In this document: one piece after another, positions 48,514 through 58,096 of the stretch
How the letters are laid out: each line of letters begins with the position of its first letter
Numbering within the stretch: position 1 is the first letter of the stretch
DNA from: an uncultured Anaerolineae bacterium
GTDB lineage: Bacteria > Chloroflexota > Anaerolineae > Aggregatilineales > Phototrophicaceae
Reading direction: 5' to 3'
Assembly: GCA_938022205.1 (NCBI GenBank)
Contig: CALIEB010000001.1
Location: 62,001 to 126,000 of the forward strand
DNA length: 64,000 nt
The notes under the pieces: model-generated
Database searches by the model: none
What the model saw: the letters and a program-made list of their open reading frames with translations, nothing else
What the model was told of the DNA's origin: nothing
Translations under genes and position numbers: made by a program

Positions 48514-49701
48514 ATGCGCATTTTGATGGTGACGACCAGCCCGCCTTATCCGGCGACAAGCGGCGGCGCGCTGCGCGCCTTCGGGATTCTCAAAGGCTTG
48601 GTGCTGGCTGGGCATGAAGTCAGCCTGTTCACACTGGCGGACGCGCCGTTAAACCCCGCGCTGACGACGCTTTGCGCACACACGTTTAGCCAGCCTGTGC
48701 CGCGTCGCACGCGCATACAGCGGCTGCGCACGCTACTGTTGAGCGGCGACGCAGACATCGCGCATCGCCTATACAGCAAACGAGCTGCCGACGCGCTGGC
48801 GCAGGTGCTACACGAACACACCTATGACATCGTGCAGTACGAAGGCATCGAAGCAGGCTGCTATTTGCCGATTGGCAAGCGCGCTGCGCCCCACAGCCAT
48901 CACGTCTTTGACACGTTCAACGCCGAAGCCCAGCTGCAACACACCATCTACACCATCGAACGCGCTCAACCGCGCCGCCTGCCGATGGCGGTTTACTCGT
49001 GGCTGCAAAGCCGCCGCATCGCCCGCTACGAGGGCATGCTGTGTCGTCTCGCGGATGCGGTATGCGCGGTGTCAGAAGAGGATGCCGCGCTGCTCGCGCC
49101 CTACCGCGACGACCGCCGCATTCACATCGTGCCGAGCGGCATCTGGGTAGACAGCTATCAAGACGGCATGCCCACCGCGCTACAGCAGCCCGCGCTGGTC
49201 TTCACGGGCAAAATGGACTATCGCCCCAACGTGGACGCGGTACAGTGGTTTTGTGACGCAATACTGCCCAAGCTCGAGGGCGCACACCTATATATTGTCG
49301 GACAGCAGCCCGCCGCCAGCGTGCAAGCACTCGCCGGCGCGCGCGTGACCGTCACCGGCAGCGTGCCAAGCGTGCTGCCCTTTCTTTACGGCGCACAAGT
49401 GTACGTCGCCCCGCTGCGCATGGGCAGCGGCACGCGCCTGAAGCTGCTTGAGGCGATGGCGTGCGGGTGCGCGATTGTCGCCACGACACTGGCGGCGGCA
49501 GGCTTGACACAAGAAGCCGACAGCGCGCTGGTCATCGCCGACGACGCAGACGGCTTCGCCGCCGCAGTACGCGCCTTACTGGTTGACCCCGACCGCCGCG
49601 CGGCGTTGGGGGAAGCAGCGCGCGCTTGCGTGCGCCAGCGTTTCGACTGGAGCGTCATCGTGCCGCGCCTGCTAGCGGTCTATGCGGAGCTAAGCGCATG
49701 A
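48514..49701 (+). CDS. glycosyltransferase family 4 (GT-B)
   Basis: 395 residues from ATG 48514, preceded by AAGGAG; an upstream in-frame ATG at 48397 lies inside the previous gene and lacks support. N-terminal MRILMVTTSPPYPATSGGALR is a typical GT4 opening. The C-terminal donor domain includes APLRMGSGTRLKLLEAMACG near 305, with the conserved acidic pattern. It probably adds a sugar to the same glycan as its neighbours. Its stop overlaps the GT9 start by four bases (ATGA). Confidence 0.92.
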   Translation: MRILMVTTSPPYPATSGGALRAFGILKGLVLAGHEVSLFTLADAPLNPALTTLCAHTFSQPVPRRTRIQRLRTLLLSGDADIAHRLYSKRAADALAQVLHEHTYDIVQYEGIEAGCYLPIGKRAAPHSHHVFDTFNAEAQLQHTIYTIERAQPRRLPMAVYSWLQSRRIARYEGMLCRLADAVCAVSEEDAALLAPYRDDRRIHIVPSGIWVDSYQDGMPTALQQPALVFTGKMDYRPNVDAVQWFCDAILPKLEGAHLYIVGQQPAASVQALAGARVTVTGSVPSVLPFLYGAQVYVAPLRMGSGTRLKLLEAMACGCAIVATTLAAAGLTQEADSALVIADDADGFAAAVRALLVDPDRRAALGEAARACVRQRFDWSVIVPRLLAVYAELSA

Positions 49702-50894
49702 ACCGCGAGGCACTCGCACAGCGCAACCGCCAGCTCGCAGAAGCCTTCCACAGCACGCCCATGCGCCACTACGTGCGGCGCGCGTTGCTGCATGGACTGG
49801 CGAGCGTGCCGTTTGACCCGCTCTACACGCGCGCGCGGCGGGTGCTGTTCATTAAGCCTGACCACATCGGCGACCTGCTGCTGGCAACTCCCGCCTTTCG
49901 CGCGCTCAAAGCTGTCCAACCCAACACGGAAATTCACGTCTTAGCGGGCGCATGGGCAAGTGACATCCTCGAAAACGTGCCAGAGGTCGACCAAGTGCTA
50001 ACATTGGCGTTTCCGGGTTTCGACCGTCGCCAAACGCGCAAGCATCCGCTCGCGCCCTATTGGGAGCTGGTGCGCGCCTCGCGCCTGCTGCGGCATATTG
50101 GCTACAGCGCGGCGGTCGTCATGCGTCCAGACCATTGGTGGGGCGCGGCATTGACGCACATGGCGGGCATCCGCGAGCGCATCGGTTGCGACCTGCCGGA
50201 CGTGCAACGCTTCTTAACGCGGCGTGTGCCGTATCGACGCGAGCATGTCGTGCGGCAAAACTTACGCCTCATCGAGCATTGGACAGGATTTTTGGACACG
50301 CGTGACATCGTCTACCGCCTTGACCCTAAGCCCAGCGACCGCCAACATCTCAACGCGCTGCTGAAAGAGCGCGGGGTTGCGCCCGACGCACCGCTCATCA
50401 TCATTCACGCCGGCGCAGGCACGTGGGTCAAGCGTTGGGAGAACAAAAGTTGGGCGCAGGTTGCCAGCGCGCTCAGCGAAGAAACGCGCGCCCACATCGT
50501 GTTCACAGGCAGCGCGTCCGAGCGCGGCAGCGTCTTCGCCATTCAACAGCACATCCCGCAAGCAACGCATAACCTCGCGGGCGACTTGACACTAGGACAG
50601 CTAACGGCGTTGTGTGCGCGAGCGCGCTGCGTGCTGGGGGTAGATAGCGGTCCCCTGCACATCGCCGCTGCGGTTGGCACGCCCACCGTCGCACTGTTCG
50701 GGGCGGCTGACCCGGTGGAGTTTGCCCAATGGGGCGACCGCAAAAAGCACCTCGTGCTAACGTCGACCATCGGCTGCCGCCCCTGCCGTGTGCTAGACTG
50801 GGGCGACGACGCGCCGGAAAATCATCCGTGCATGCGCGAGATTACGCTAGGCGACGTGCTGGAAGCGGCGCGGCGTGTCCTGCACACTGACTAG
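49698..50894 (+). CDS. glycosyltransferase family 9 (heptosyltransferase-like)
   Basis: 398 residues from ATG 49698, which overlaps the preceding stop (ATGA); an in-frame ATG at 49626 is inside that gene. The GT9 signatures are VLFIKPDHIGDLLLATPAFRAL near 53 and GVDSGPLHIAAAVGTPTVALFG near 315. In Gram-negative bacteria the family adds heptose to lipopolysaccharide core, but related proteins occur in organisms without LPS, so the name should not imply LPS here. It ends the rightward glycan group and overlaps the convergent PPK2 gene by four bases. Confidence 0.9.
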   Translation: MNREALAQRNRQLAEAFHSTPMRHYVRRALLHGLASVPFDPLYTRARRVLFIKPDHIGDLLLATPAFRALKAVQPNTEIHVLAGAWASDILENVPEVDQVLTLAFPGFDRRQTRKHPLAPYWELVRASRLLRHIGYSAAVVMRPDHWWGAALTHMAGIRERIGCDLPDVQRFLTRRVPYRREHVVRQNLRLIEHWTGFLDTRDIVYRLDPKPSDRQHLNALLKERGVAPDAPLIIIHAGAGTWVKRWENKSWAQVASALSEETRAHIVFTGSASERGSVFAIQQHIPQATHNLAGDLTLGQLTALCARARCVLGVDSGPLHIAAAVGTPTVALFGAADPVEFAQWGDRKKHLVLTSTIGCRPCRVLDWGDDAPENHPCMREITLGDVLEAARRVLHTD

Positions 50895-51694
50895 TCAATC
50901 ACGATGTCCTCTAAGCCCTCTTCAGGCGCAGGATACGCTAGCGGCATCGTCTCAAGCGTTTCGACAATCGTCTGCATGATGGCGTAGTTGCGATACCACT
51001 TTTTGTTCGACGGGATGATGTGCCAAGGCGCGTGCGGCGTGTGACAGTACGTGAACACGTCCTCGTAGGCGCGCATGTAGTCTTCCCAACGCGCCCGCAC
51101 GCCCAAATCGCCCTTTGAGAACTTCCAGTGCTTTTCGGGTTTAGCTAGCCGCTCTTCAAAGCGTTTCTTCTGTTCGTCCTTGCTGATGTTGAGGTAAAAC
51201 TTGAGAATGGTCGTGTTGGCAGCCGCGAGCAGTGCCTCAAAGGCGTTAATGTGGTCATAGCGCGCCCGCCAAACAGGCTCTGGCACCAGCTCGTTGACGC
51301 GCACCACCAGCACATCCTCGTAGTGGCTGCGGTTGAAGATGCCAATCATGCCCTTAGGCGGCGTTTGGCGATGCACGCGCCAGAGAAAATCGTGCGATAG
51401 CTCTTCGGCGGTCGGCACTTTGAAGCTGGTGACGCGCACGCCCTGCGGGTTCACACCCTGAAAAATCGCCTTAATCGTGCTGTCCTTGCCGCCGCCATCC
51501 ATCGCCTGCAGCACAATAAGCAGCGCGTGCTTGCCTTGCGCGTACAACATGTCTTGCCGCGCGATGAGGCGTTGTTGCAAGGCTTGGGTCTTCGCAACGG
51601 CTTCCTTTTCGTTGATGCCGCCGTCAAAGCCAGCGGGATAATCCGCCAGCGAAACGGGCTGCCCATAGGGTGGGCGGTGTAAAAAGCCAGTCAT
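50891..51694 (-). CDS. ppk2: polyphosphate kinase 2 family protein
   Basis: 267 residues. Walker A-like MDGGGKDS (Asp66 to Lys70), the FNRSHYEDVLVVRV block (120-133) and the lid segment typical of PPK2 are present. This is a one-domain PPK2, which uses polyphosphate to phosphorylate nucleoside mono- or diphosphates; class I (NDP) or class III cannot be separated by eye. It is the last gene of the long minus-strand run and starts two bases after the RqcH gene stop. Confidence 0.94.
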   Translation of the reverse strand: MTGFLHRPPYGQPVSLADYPAGFDGGINEKEAVAKTQALQQRLIARQDMLYAQGKHALLIVLQAMDGGGKDSTIKAIFQGVNPQGVRVTSFKVPTAEELSHDFLWRVHRQTPPKGMIGIFNRSHYEDVLVVRVNELVPEPVWRARYDHINAFEALLAAANTTILKFYLNISKDEQKKRFEERLAKPEKHWKFSKGDLGVRARWEDYMRAYEDVFTYCHTPHAPWHIIPSNKKWYRNYAIMQTIVETLETMPLAYPAPEEGLEDIVID

Positions 51695-51696
51695 CC

Positions 51697-53403
51697 CTAA
51701 AAGTCCTCCTCGCTTTGCGGCGCGACCGTCACGGTGTGTTCGTTGCGATAGGTCACCATGCCCGCGCCCGCTCCTTTAATTTTCCGCACGTGCTTGACGC
51801 GCGTCACGTCGACAATCACCCGCGCTTCGCTGCGTGCCGCGCTGTAATAGGCGACCACCGCCGCCACCCGCTCAATCAGCTCCGATGGAATGGCACGCCC
51901 ATCGTCGCGTATCACGCCGTGCGCGCCCGCCACGCCACGCGCGTGCAGCCACAGGTCGTTGGGTTTGGCGTGCTTAAACGTGACCTGTTCGTTTTGCTGG
52001 CTGCTGCGTCCCACCCACGCCACATAGCCATCTTTGACGAGGCGCAGCGGCCCCGTGCGCGCGCCACCCATGCGCCGCAGCGGCTTGGCAGTGCGATACC
52101 AGCCGCGCGCATAAAGCGCGTGCAGCACATCGTCAACTTCTGGGTAGCTGGCGGCAAGCTGAAGGTCGACCTCCAGCTGCGCTACATAGTCAAGGTCACG
52201 CTGGACTTGTTCGATGCGTTGCGGCACGGCTTGTTGGGCACGCTTGGCACGATTGTAGCGGTCAAAATAGCGTTGCGCGTTCTCTAAAGGCGTAAGCGCG
52301 GGATCGAGAGCAATGGTCAGCGGCTCGCCTTCCGGGTCATATTGCGCGATAAGCTCGGTTTGCCCGCGCTTGAGCGTGTACTGATACGCTAAGATGAGTT
52401 CGCCGCTGTGCTGAAGACGCTCACGCTCGCTGTCGTCTTTTAAGCCCGCCTCTAGCGAGGCTTTCTTGGCGTTGAGCTTGGCGCGCGCCTCATCGATGGC
52501 GGCTTGCACGGGCTTCTTGATTTCGTTATAAGCATCCGCCCCTGTCGGCGCGCCGTAAAAAGCAGTCAGTGCCGCGCTCATGCTCTCGGTAGCGCGCCAA
52601 CCGTCGACGTGCGTGACAGGATAGGCACTGAAGGCTTGCACGCGCCCATCGGCTTCGACCACGCCTGCTTGCCACGCACGTTGGCGCAGCGGCTCTAACA
52701 CCGCCTGCAGCGCGTCATAAAGCGTCGCAAGGTTAAGCGCGTGCGCGGGCTGCTTGGGGTCACCGCAGGCACGAAAGACTGCCTCGCGCGCCAGCAGCGG
52801 GCTAACGCCTGCGAGGGTCGCCGCCAGCACCTGCGCCGCCTTGCGCCCCTCACCTGCTTGGGCAAACGCCGTCTCAAGCTGCGCTGACGTGAGCGTGAAC
52901 GGGTTTAGCTTGTGGTCTTGGGCAGGCGGCGGCGTGTAGGGATGATTGGGCAAGCTAACGCGGTAGCGGTTCTCGTCCGCACCCACGCGGCGAATGCACT
53001 CTACAATGGTGTCGCCTTCCAGCAGCAGCAAGTTAGCGCGCCGCTCCATGACTTCGGCAACCAGCGTGAACGCGCCCGCCTTGCTCTCAAAGTGCAAGTT
53101 CAGCACGCGCTCTAGCGGCGGCTGGCTAACATGTGTTAAACCGCCGCCCTCCACCAATCGCCGCAACAGCAAGCCAAGCTGCGAGGGCTTGGTCACGCCG
53201 CGTCGCAGCTTCTCCCGCAGCAAATACACGCGCGGCATCGCGCTTTCTGCGCTCAAATAGAGGTAGCGGCGCGCACGATGCGCGTAAATTTCTAGCCCCA
53301 CGCTGTGCGCGTCTACGTCGATAACATCTTGCACGCGCCCGCCGACCAGCTCATCAAGCCACTCATCGACCAATGCCGCGACGGTGAACGTGTCAAAGTA
53401 CAT
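51697..53403 (-). CDS. rqcH: NFACT family protein (RqcH, bacterial Rqc2 homologue)
   Basis: 568 residues: NFACT-N (to about 180), a helix-hairpin and coiled-coil region (about 280-430, with EARAKLNAKKASLEAGL), and the C-terminal NFACT-R domain with DLWLHARGVAGAHGVI near 485. RqcH binds stalled 50S subunits carrying nascent chains and drives C-terminal alanine tailing. The usual Asp-Arg pair needed for tailing reads Glu98-Arg99 (PLERVLNL), a conservative change that I note. Flanked by ppk2 (two bases) and cytochrome c genes (eight bases). Confidence 0.93.
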   Translation of the reverse strand: MYFDTFTVAALVDEWLDELVGGRVQDVIDVDAHSVGLEIYAHRARRYLYLSAESAMPRVYLLREKLRRGVTKPSQLGLLLRRLVEGGGLTHVSQPPLERVLNLHFESKAGAFTLVAEVMERRANLLLLEGDTIVECIRRVGADENRYRVSLPNHPYTPPPAQDHKLNPFTLTSAQLETAFAQAGEGRKAAQVLAATLAGVSPLLAREAVFRACGDPKQPAHALNLATLYDALQAVLEPLRQRAWQAGVVEADGRVQAFSAYPVTHVDGWRATESMSAALTAFYGAPTGADAYNEIKKPVQAAIDEARAKLNAKKASLEAGLKDDSERERLQHSGELILAYQYTLKRGQTELIAQYDPEGEPLTIALDPALTPLENAQRYFDRYNRAKRAQQAVPQRIEQVQRDLDYVAQLEVDLQLAASYPEVDDVLHALYARGWYRTAKPLRRMGGARTGPLRLVKDGYVAWVGRSSQQNEQVTFKHAKPNDLWLHARGVAGAHGVIRDDGRAIPSELIERVAAVVAYYSAARSEARVIVDVTRVKHVRKIKGAGAGMVTYRNEHTVTVAPQSEEDF

Positions 53404-53411
53404 GGCGCGGT

Positions 53412-53885
53412 TTAATGCTCAAGCAGATAGACGAGAATATCCGCCAATTCTTGTTGTGAAAGCCGCTGGGGATAGTTGGCAGGCATCGACGCGGGATAAC
53501 CTTCGACAACGTACGCTGTCGGGTAAATCACCGACTCATAGAGATAGGCGGCGGCGGTCAAAGGCGGTCGGCGCGTGGCGGCGCGCTCACCCACGCCCTC
53601 CAAGCTGGGAGCAACCGCGCCCGAGCCGATGATGTGGCAGGCGTAGCATTCGTAGGTTTGGTAAACCAGCGTCTCCCCGCGCTGTGCGTCGCCTATTGCC
53701 AGCAGCGGCTGTACAACGTCCATGTAGGTTGCAGCAGTTAGCTGCTCTTCGTCTGTGCCGACGTGCTGTGTCGAGGCAATCACAAAGGCGATGGCGAAAA
53801 ACGCTAACACGACCGCGACCACCGCCACCGTAAAAACCAAAGGCAAACGCGAAGGCGCGCTGCTTGGTGTCTGTGTTTCAGTCAC
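53412..53885 (-). CDS. membrane-anchored monoheme cytochrome c
   Basis: 157 residues. One N-terminal span (about 16-38), then a c-type domain with heme site CYACH (80-84) and distal Met134 in PASMP. It is anchored on the outside of the membrane and should carry electrons to a terminal oxidase. Its neighbours ctaB and ctaA make heme o and a for that oxidase, and the ctaB stop lies 11 bases before this gene's start region. The oxidase subunits themselves are not in the window. Confidence 0.92.
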   Translation of the reverse strand: MTETQTPSSAPSRLPLVFTVAVVAVVLAFFAIAFVIASTQHVGTDEEQLTAATYMDVVQPLLAIGDAQRGETLVYQTYECYACHIIGSGAVAPSLEGVGERAATRRPPLTAAAYLYESVIYPTAYVVEGYPASMPANYPQRLSQQELADILVYLLEH

Positions 53886-53896
53886 GCATTTCTCCC

Positions 53897-54805
53897 TTAT
53901 AGCAAACGGTCAACAATCATCGCTAGAAACAGCAGCGCAAGATACATTGACGAATACTTGTAGACCGTGCGCGCCATTGCCTTGCTCTTGACTTGGATGA
54001 GGCGCGCCGACAAGAAAATTAGCCCCGCGCCGAGCAAGAACGCGCTGACAACGTAGAACCAGCCGAGCATTGGCTCAATCGGCATCAACAGCCCCAAAGC
54101 GGGCAGCAACGTAATCAGCATCAGCTGCACGGAATAGAGCAGGATTTGCCAGCGTGTGGCTTCTTCGCCGCGTGCGACGGGCATCATCGGCACGTTAGCA
54201 GCGGCGTAGTCCTTGTTGACCAAAATCGCCAACGCCCAACTGTGCGGCGGTGTCCAATAGAAGACGATGGCGAACAAGACGAAGGCCTCAATCGCCAGCG
54301 TGTTCGTGACCGCCGCCCAACCAACTAATACGGGGATTGCGCCCGCGCCGCCGCCGATGACGATGTTCGCCACAGTGTTACGTTTCAGCAGCAGCGTGTA
54401 CAACACGACGTAATAGACCGCGCCCACGAACGCCAAGAACGCCGCCAGCCAGTTGACGAACACGCCCAAAATTAGCACTGCCCACGCCACCAACGCCAGC
54501 CCAAAGAGCAGCGCGTTAATCGGCGCGACCCGCCCCGAAGGGATAGGACGGCGTGCCGTGCGCTGCATCAGGCAGTCCATGTCGCGGTCAATGTACTGGT
54601 TAAGTGCGCTCGCGCCGCCCGCCGCCAGCACGCCGCCCAACGCGGTCGGCAGCAGCACACCCAACTCGGGCATGCCGTTGGCAGCGACAAACATTGCGGT
54701 AATCGTGGTGAACACCAACAGCGAGACGATGCGCAGCTTCATCAGCTCGCGGTAAGCGCGCAGCACCTCGCCAAAGTTTACGCGCTCTCGGATTGCAGCT
54801 GCCAT
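53897..54805 (-). CDS. ctaB: protoheme IX farnesyltransferase (heme o synthase)
   Basis: 302 residues, UbiA-type prenyltransferase with about nine spans. The first Asp-rich motif is NQYIDRDMD (69-77), followed by RTARRPIPSGRV, characteristic of CtaB/COX10. It transfers a farnesyl group to heme b. The start overlaps the ctaA gene by 28 bases. With ctaA it supplies heme a for cytochrome c oxidase. Confidence 0.95.
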   Translation of the reverse strand: MAAAIRERVNFGEVLRAYRELMKLRIVSLLVFTTITAMFVAANGMPELGVLLPTALGGVLAAGGASALNQYIDRDMDCLMQRTARRPIPSGRVAPINALLFGLALVAWAVLILGVFVNWLAAFLAFVGAVYYVVLYTLLLKRNTVANIVIGGGAGAIPVLVGWAAVTNTLAIEAFVLFAIVFYWTPPHSWALAILVNKDYAAANVPMMPVARGEEATRWQILLYSVQLMLITLLPALGLLMPIEPMLGWFYVVSAFLLGAGLIFLSARLIQVKSKAMARTVYKYSSMYLALLFLAMIVDRLL

Positions 54806-55740
54806 ACCGCTCCCTTGAGGGTGATATGTCCCATGTTGAAGGCTTCAATCGCGCTCAAAACGACCAAAATGCCCCAAGTTGCCGCCGCCATCGTGACATG
54901 CGCCGCACTCCAGAAGGCATTCGCCACGCTCAAGACGTAAAGCGCGCCAACGGCGACTTGCAAGACGTACGCCACAAACGCCGCCACCACCAAATAGCGC
55001 ATGAGCTTCTCGCGCTGCGCACGCCAGACCTGCACGAGCAGCAGCAAGAGCGTGACCCCAAACGCCGCCACCGCCAAGCGGTGGAACATGTGAATGAGCG
55101 CAAGCTGCCCCTGTGCTATTGGCAGCACCTCGCCGCCACACAGCGGGTAGTCTGTGCATGCCAGCGTTGCCCCAGAGCCACGCACGAGCGCGCCCGTCAG
55201 CATAATCACCAGCGCGAATGCCGTGTTGACATAGACCAACGCCGCCGCCTGCTGGGCTTGTGGGGTTGCGGATTGTACGACAGGGCGGTGGCGCGTCGCC
55301 ACGCTTGCCACCAGCAGCGCGCCCAACAGCAGCATCGACACGCCCAGATGCAACGTCACGAACGTGGGCGGCAGCTCCATCACCACGACCAACGCGCCCA
55401 GCGCGCTTTGCACGACGAACAGGAACGCGGCAATCAGGGCGAAGTTCAGCGCGGTGACATTCCAAGCGCGGTAGGCACGCCAGCCTGTAGCCAGCGTCCC
55501 CAAGCCAAACAAGCCAATCAACAAAGCGAACAAGCGGTGTAGCCACTCAATCCACGCGGTCACGTTGTCTAGGGGTGGGAAAATCGTGCCGTTGCAAAGG
55601 GGCCAGTCGCTGCCGCACCCCAGCCCGCTGTCGGTCACGCGCACCACCGCGCCGAAGACAATCAAGCCGAAGGTCAGCAACGCCGTTGCCGTTGCCATGA
55701 CAAAGAACGGCTGGGTTCTTGCCGAAACAGATACTTGCAT
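54778..55740 (-). CDS. ctaA: heme A synthase
   Basis: 320 residues, about eight spans in two four-helix bundles. Heme-ligand histidines occur in EWLHRLFAL, HLGVSML, HMFHRLAVAAFG and SAAHVTM. Two extracytoplasmic cysteine pairs are seen: GLGCGSDWPLCNG near 42 and ACTDYPLCGG near 199. It oxidises the heme o methyl group to a formyl. It overlaps ctaB by 28 bases and is co-transcribed. Aerobic respiration with an aa3-type or related oxidase follows. Confidence 0.95.
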   Translation of the reverse strand: MQVSVSARTQPFFVMATATALLTFGLIVFGAVVRVTDSGLGCGSDWPLCNGTIFPPLDNVTAWIEWLHRLFALLIGLFGLGTLATGWRAYRAWNVTALNFALIAAFLFVVQSALGALVVVMELPPTFVTLHLGVSMLLLGALLVASVATRHRPVVQSATPQAQQAAALVYVNTAFALVIMLTGALVRGSGATLACTDYPLCGGEVLPIAQGQLALIHMFHRLAVAAFGVTLLLLLVQVWRAQREKLMRYLVVAAFVAYVLQVAVGALYVLSVANAFWSAAHVTMAAATWGILVVLSAIEAFNMGHITLKGAVWQLQSESA

Positions 55741-55789
55741 GACGTTTTTGTCCTATACGCTAACGCTCGTTGTGTCTCATCAAAAACGT

Positions 55790-56098
55790 TTATTCTTGGC
55801 GTTCTTCGCTAGGTGTCAGCGAGGTGCTGGCGTTGGGTTGACGACGCACCGCTTCAACGGAACGACTGCCCAGCCAAATCAAGCCCGCCAACGTCAAGCC
55901 CGCGCCTAACACGTTCACGATAACAAAAATAATCCAAAAGAACAGCTGATTGGTTTGTTCGGGCGTGGCAGCAAACACCGACCCGTTGGGGTCTGTCGTC
56001 TGAATAATGACGGGAACTTCGGGGAAAACCCGCGCCGTCAGCGCGCCGCCTGCCAGCATCACCACCACTAAGACCGCTAAAATGACCAAGCCTCTCAC
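55790..56098 (-). CDS. small two-span membrane protein in the heme a gene group
   Basis: 102 residues with one N-terminal hydrophobic segment (4-22), an outside loop of about 30 residues and a second span (about 52-78), then a charged tail. Not recognised. It lies 49 bases upstream of ctaA on the same strand, so it may take part in cytochrome oxidase assembly or membrane heme handling, which is context inference. The N-terminus could be a signal anchor. Confidence 0.7.
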   Translation of the reverse strand: MRGLVILAVLVVVMLAGGALTARVFPEVPVIIQTTDPNGSVFAATPEQTNQLFFWIIFVIVNVLGAGLTLAGLIWLGSRSVEAVRRQPNASTSLTPSEERQE

Positions 56099-56176
56099 AA
56101 GCGTTACTCCTTCGTTGTGCTGATTGCGCCAAACGCCTTGATTGTACCGCGTGGCACAAATAGCGTAAATCCTAGA

Positions 56177-58078
56177 TTAGGCTAGCTCTTGCAGCATTTT
56201 GTCAATTTGTTTGTCGGCGGCATCGCGCTTGTTTTCGGCGGTGCGGATGGCGCGTTGGATCGTCTCCAAACGGTCTTCAGAGTCATCAAGCTGTTTGAGG
56301 AAACGGGCGCGCAAGCGGTCATCGGCTGTGCCTTGCCGCAGCGCGTTCAGGCTCTCGCGCCATTGCGCCTGCTGTTGGTACACGTCGGCACGCTCGTCGC
56401 GCAGGCGTTTAAGGTGCGCGTCAAGCGTTTCGCGCTGGCGATAAAGTTCCGTCAAACGCAACAGCCGCTCGTGCGTCTTGCTGTCCACGCGCCTATCGGC
56501 AAGGTATTTCTCAAAGAAAGCGTGGTTCAACGCAGAAGTTTGTATGAACGTGTGGCGCAAGCGACGCAGCTTGTACCGCCACTCGGACACGCCCTTGCTG
56601 GGCAAAGGCACACGCCACCGCCACACGTCCGCCGTCGCTTCGGGCTGCGGCGTATCGAAAAGCTCGTAACCCTCGCGTAAGGGTGCGTTGCTCACCTCGA
56701 GAAGGATATTCTGCGCGGCGGTGGTCTTGTTTTCTAGCCAGATGCTGCACGTTTCCACGTCGTAGTAGTCTTCAATAAGCGTGCTGCGGTCAAAGCGCAA
56801 GCTGACAAACTCCAGCGTGCGATGTGTATCGCGCCGCGCCACCACCGCCTGCTCCACCGAAAACGGCAGGTAGAGCTTCTCGTTAGGCTTGGTGAAAGGC
56901 AGCATCGTCTCGCCACGATAGACCCCATCCTCAACGACCGTGACCGGTCCTCTGTCCAGCGTGAGGGCACTAGCGTTCTCAAACGCCAGCACTACCAACG
57001 GATGCCTGCTGTGCTTGTCGGGGTTGTAGAGCAGCTGGCGTTCATACTGCACACCAATCGCCAAAATCGGCACCAACGCCGAATCGCCACGCTTCACACT
57101 GATAGGAGTCGTCACCTGATATTGGAAGGCATCGCCCGCGTCCTGTGTAACCGTTTCAGGCTGGAACGCTTGCAAAACAGCGTCGCTTTCCGCCGCGCTA
57201 AAGCGTGGTGCGAAGCCGTCGTCGTCGGACACGCTGGTAACGGCAAATGCCGCGGTTTTCGCTGCGAAACGCTTGTCCAAGACAGTTACAGGCGGCAGCT
57301 CTGGCTCGCCGAGCGTGGCTCGCTTGGGGGTTGTGCTGTTATACAGGTCGTAGACGAACGAGATAGGGCTGCCCGCCACGAACGTGATGCGCACGTTCTC
57401 AAGGTCTTCTTCAAGGCGATTGTCAAAGATACCCCAGCCCTGCAGTGTGGCGCGCCCGCCGTTACCCTCTTTGTCCGCTTGCGCAATGATGCGATAGGAG
57501 ACGCGCCACAACGGGCTAGGCGCAACGTAGAAGGCGACGAGTTGGTGCTTGCCCTCGCTCATCTGCAAGTTAACAACGCAGCGGCTTTCTTCGCGGCGGC
57601 TCGTGTCGAGAAAAAACGTGAGGTCTTTAGTGGTTTGCGCGTCGACAATCTTCAGCGTGCGCAAATCGTCCACAGGAATAAAGCGCACCAGCTCATCATG
57701 CCCCATGAACAGCAAGCGCGAGCTGCCCAGTTGGGTCTCGGTGCCGATGACAAAGCCGCCCATCGTGCGCAGCTTGCCGTCCTCGAGGAAGGCCAGCATG
57801 ACCTCCCGCCCGCGCAAGTCGCGCACGAGGTCTTGCAGGCTTTGGTTGTCGGAAAGGTCGAACGCGCTCTGTTCGTAGGCATCACGCGGGGTTTGATAGG
57901 ACATGCCCGTAACAGCCCCACCGCTGCGGTCAAACACCGTGAGGCTTTTCAGCACGTCATTGATGTCTTTGGTCTTGAAGACAAGGCGTATCTCGCGCCC
58001 CTCGACCGTTCCCTCGCGCACGAAGAAGCTCACGCCGTTCTTGTACATAATCAGCTCACGAATCGGTAACGTGTTCAA
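56177..58078 (-). CDS. DUF4139-like protein
   Basis: 633 residues. The opening block LPIRELIMYKNGVSFFVREG and the middle WRVSYRIIAQ... with a long beta-rich region (about 180-470) resemble the DUF4139 conserved region; a C-terminal coiled-coil part (about 530-633, with RQRETLDAHLKRLRDERADVYQQQ-type heptads) follows. No catalytic motif, signal peptide or membrane span is evident. Function unknown. It lies between the histidine kinase gene (18 bases) and the small membrane protein gene. Confidence 0.75.
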   Translation of the reverse strand: MNTLPIRELIMYKNGVSFFVREGTVEGREIRLVFKTKDINDVLKSLTVFDRSGGAVTGMSYQTPRDAYEQSAFDLSDNQSLQDLVRDLRGREVMLAFLEDGKLRTMGGFVIGTETQLGSSRLLFMGHDELVRFIPVDDLRTLKIVDAQTTKDLTFFLDTSRREESRCVVNLQMSEGKHQLVAFYVAPSPLWRVSYRIIAQADKEGNGGRATLQGWGIFDNRLEEDLENVRITFVAGSPISFVYDLYNSTTPKRATLGEPELPPVTVLDKRFAAKTAAFAVTSVSDDDGFAPRFSAAESDAVLQAFQPETVTQDAGDAFQYQVTTPISVKRGDSALVPILAIGVQYERQLLYNPDKHSRHPLVVLAFENASALTLDRGPVTVVEDGVYRGETMLPFTKPNEKLYLPFSVEQAVVARRDTHRTLEFVSLRFDRSTLIEDYYDVETCSIWLENKTTAAQNILLEVSNAPLREGYELFDTPQPEATADVWRWRVPLPSKGVSEWRYKLRRLRHTFIQTSALNHAFFEKYLADRRVDSKTHERLLRLTELYRQRETLDAHLKRLRDERADVYQQQAQWRESLNALRQGTADDRLRARFLKQLDDSEDRLETIQRAIRTAENKRDAADKQIDKMLQELA

Positions 58079-58096
58079 CCCTTCCCCCTTGTTCGC

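Noticed and set aside
49698-50894. LPS heptosyltransferase I/II annotation
   Set aside because: GT9 membership is clear, but no LPS core or lipid A gene is present, so a specific LPS role is not supported.
56822-58069. Long plus-strand open frame of 415 codons
   Set aside because: It is antisense to the DUF4139-like gene (56177-58078), which has a clear family pattern and spacing to neighbours. Arginine/histidine-rich composition is typical of a shadow frame in GC-rich coding DNA.
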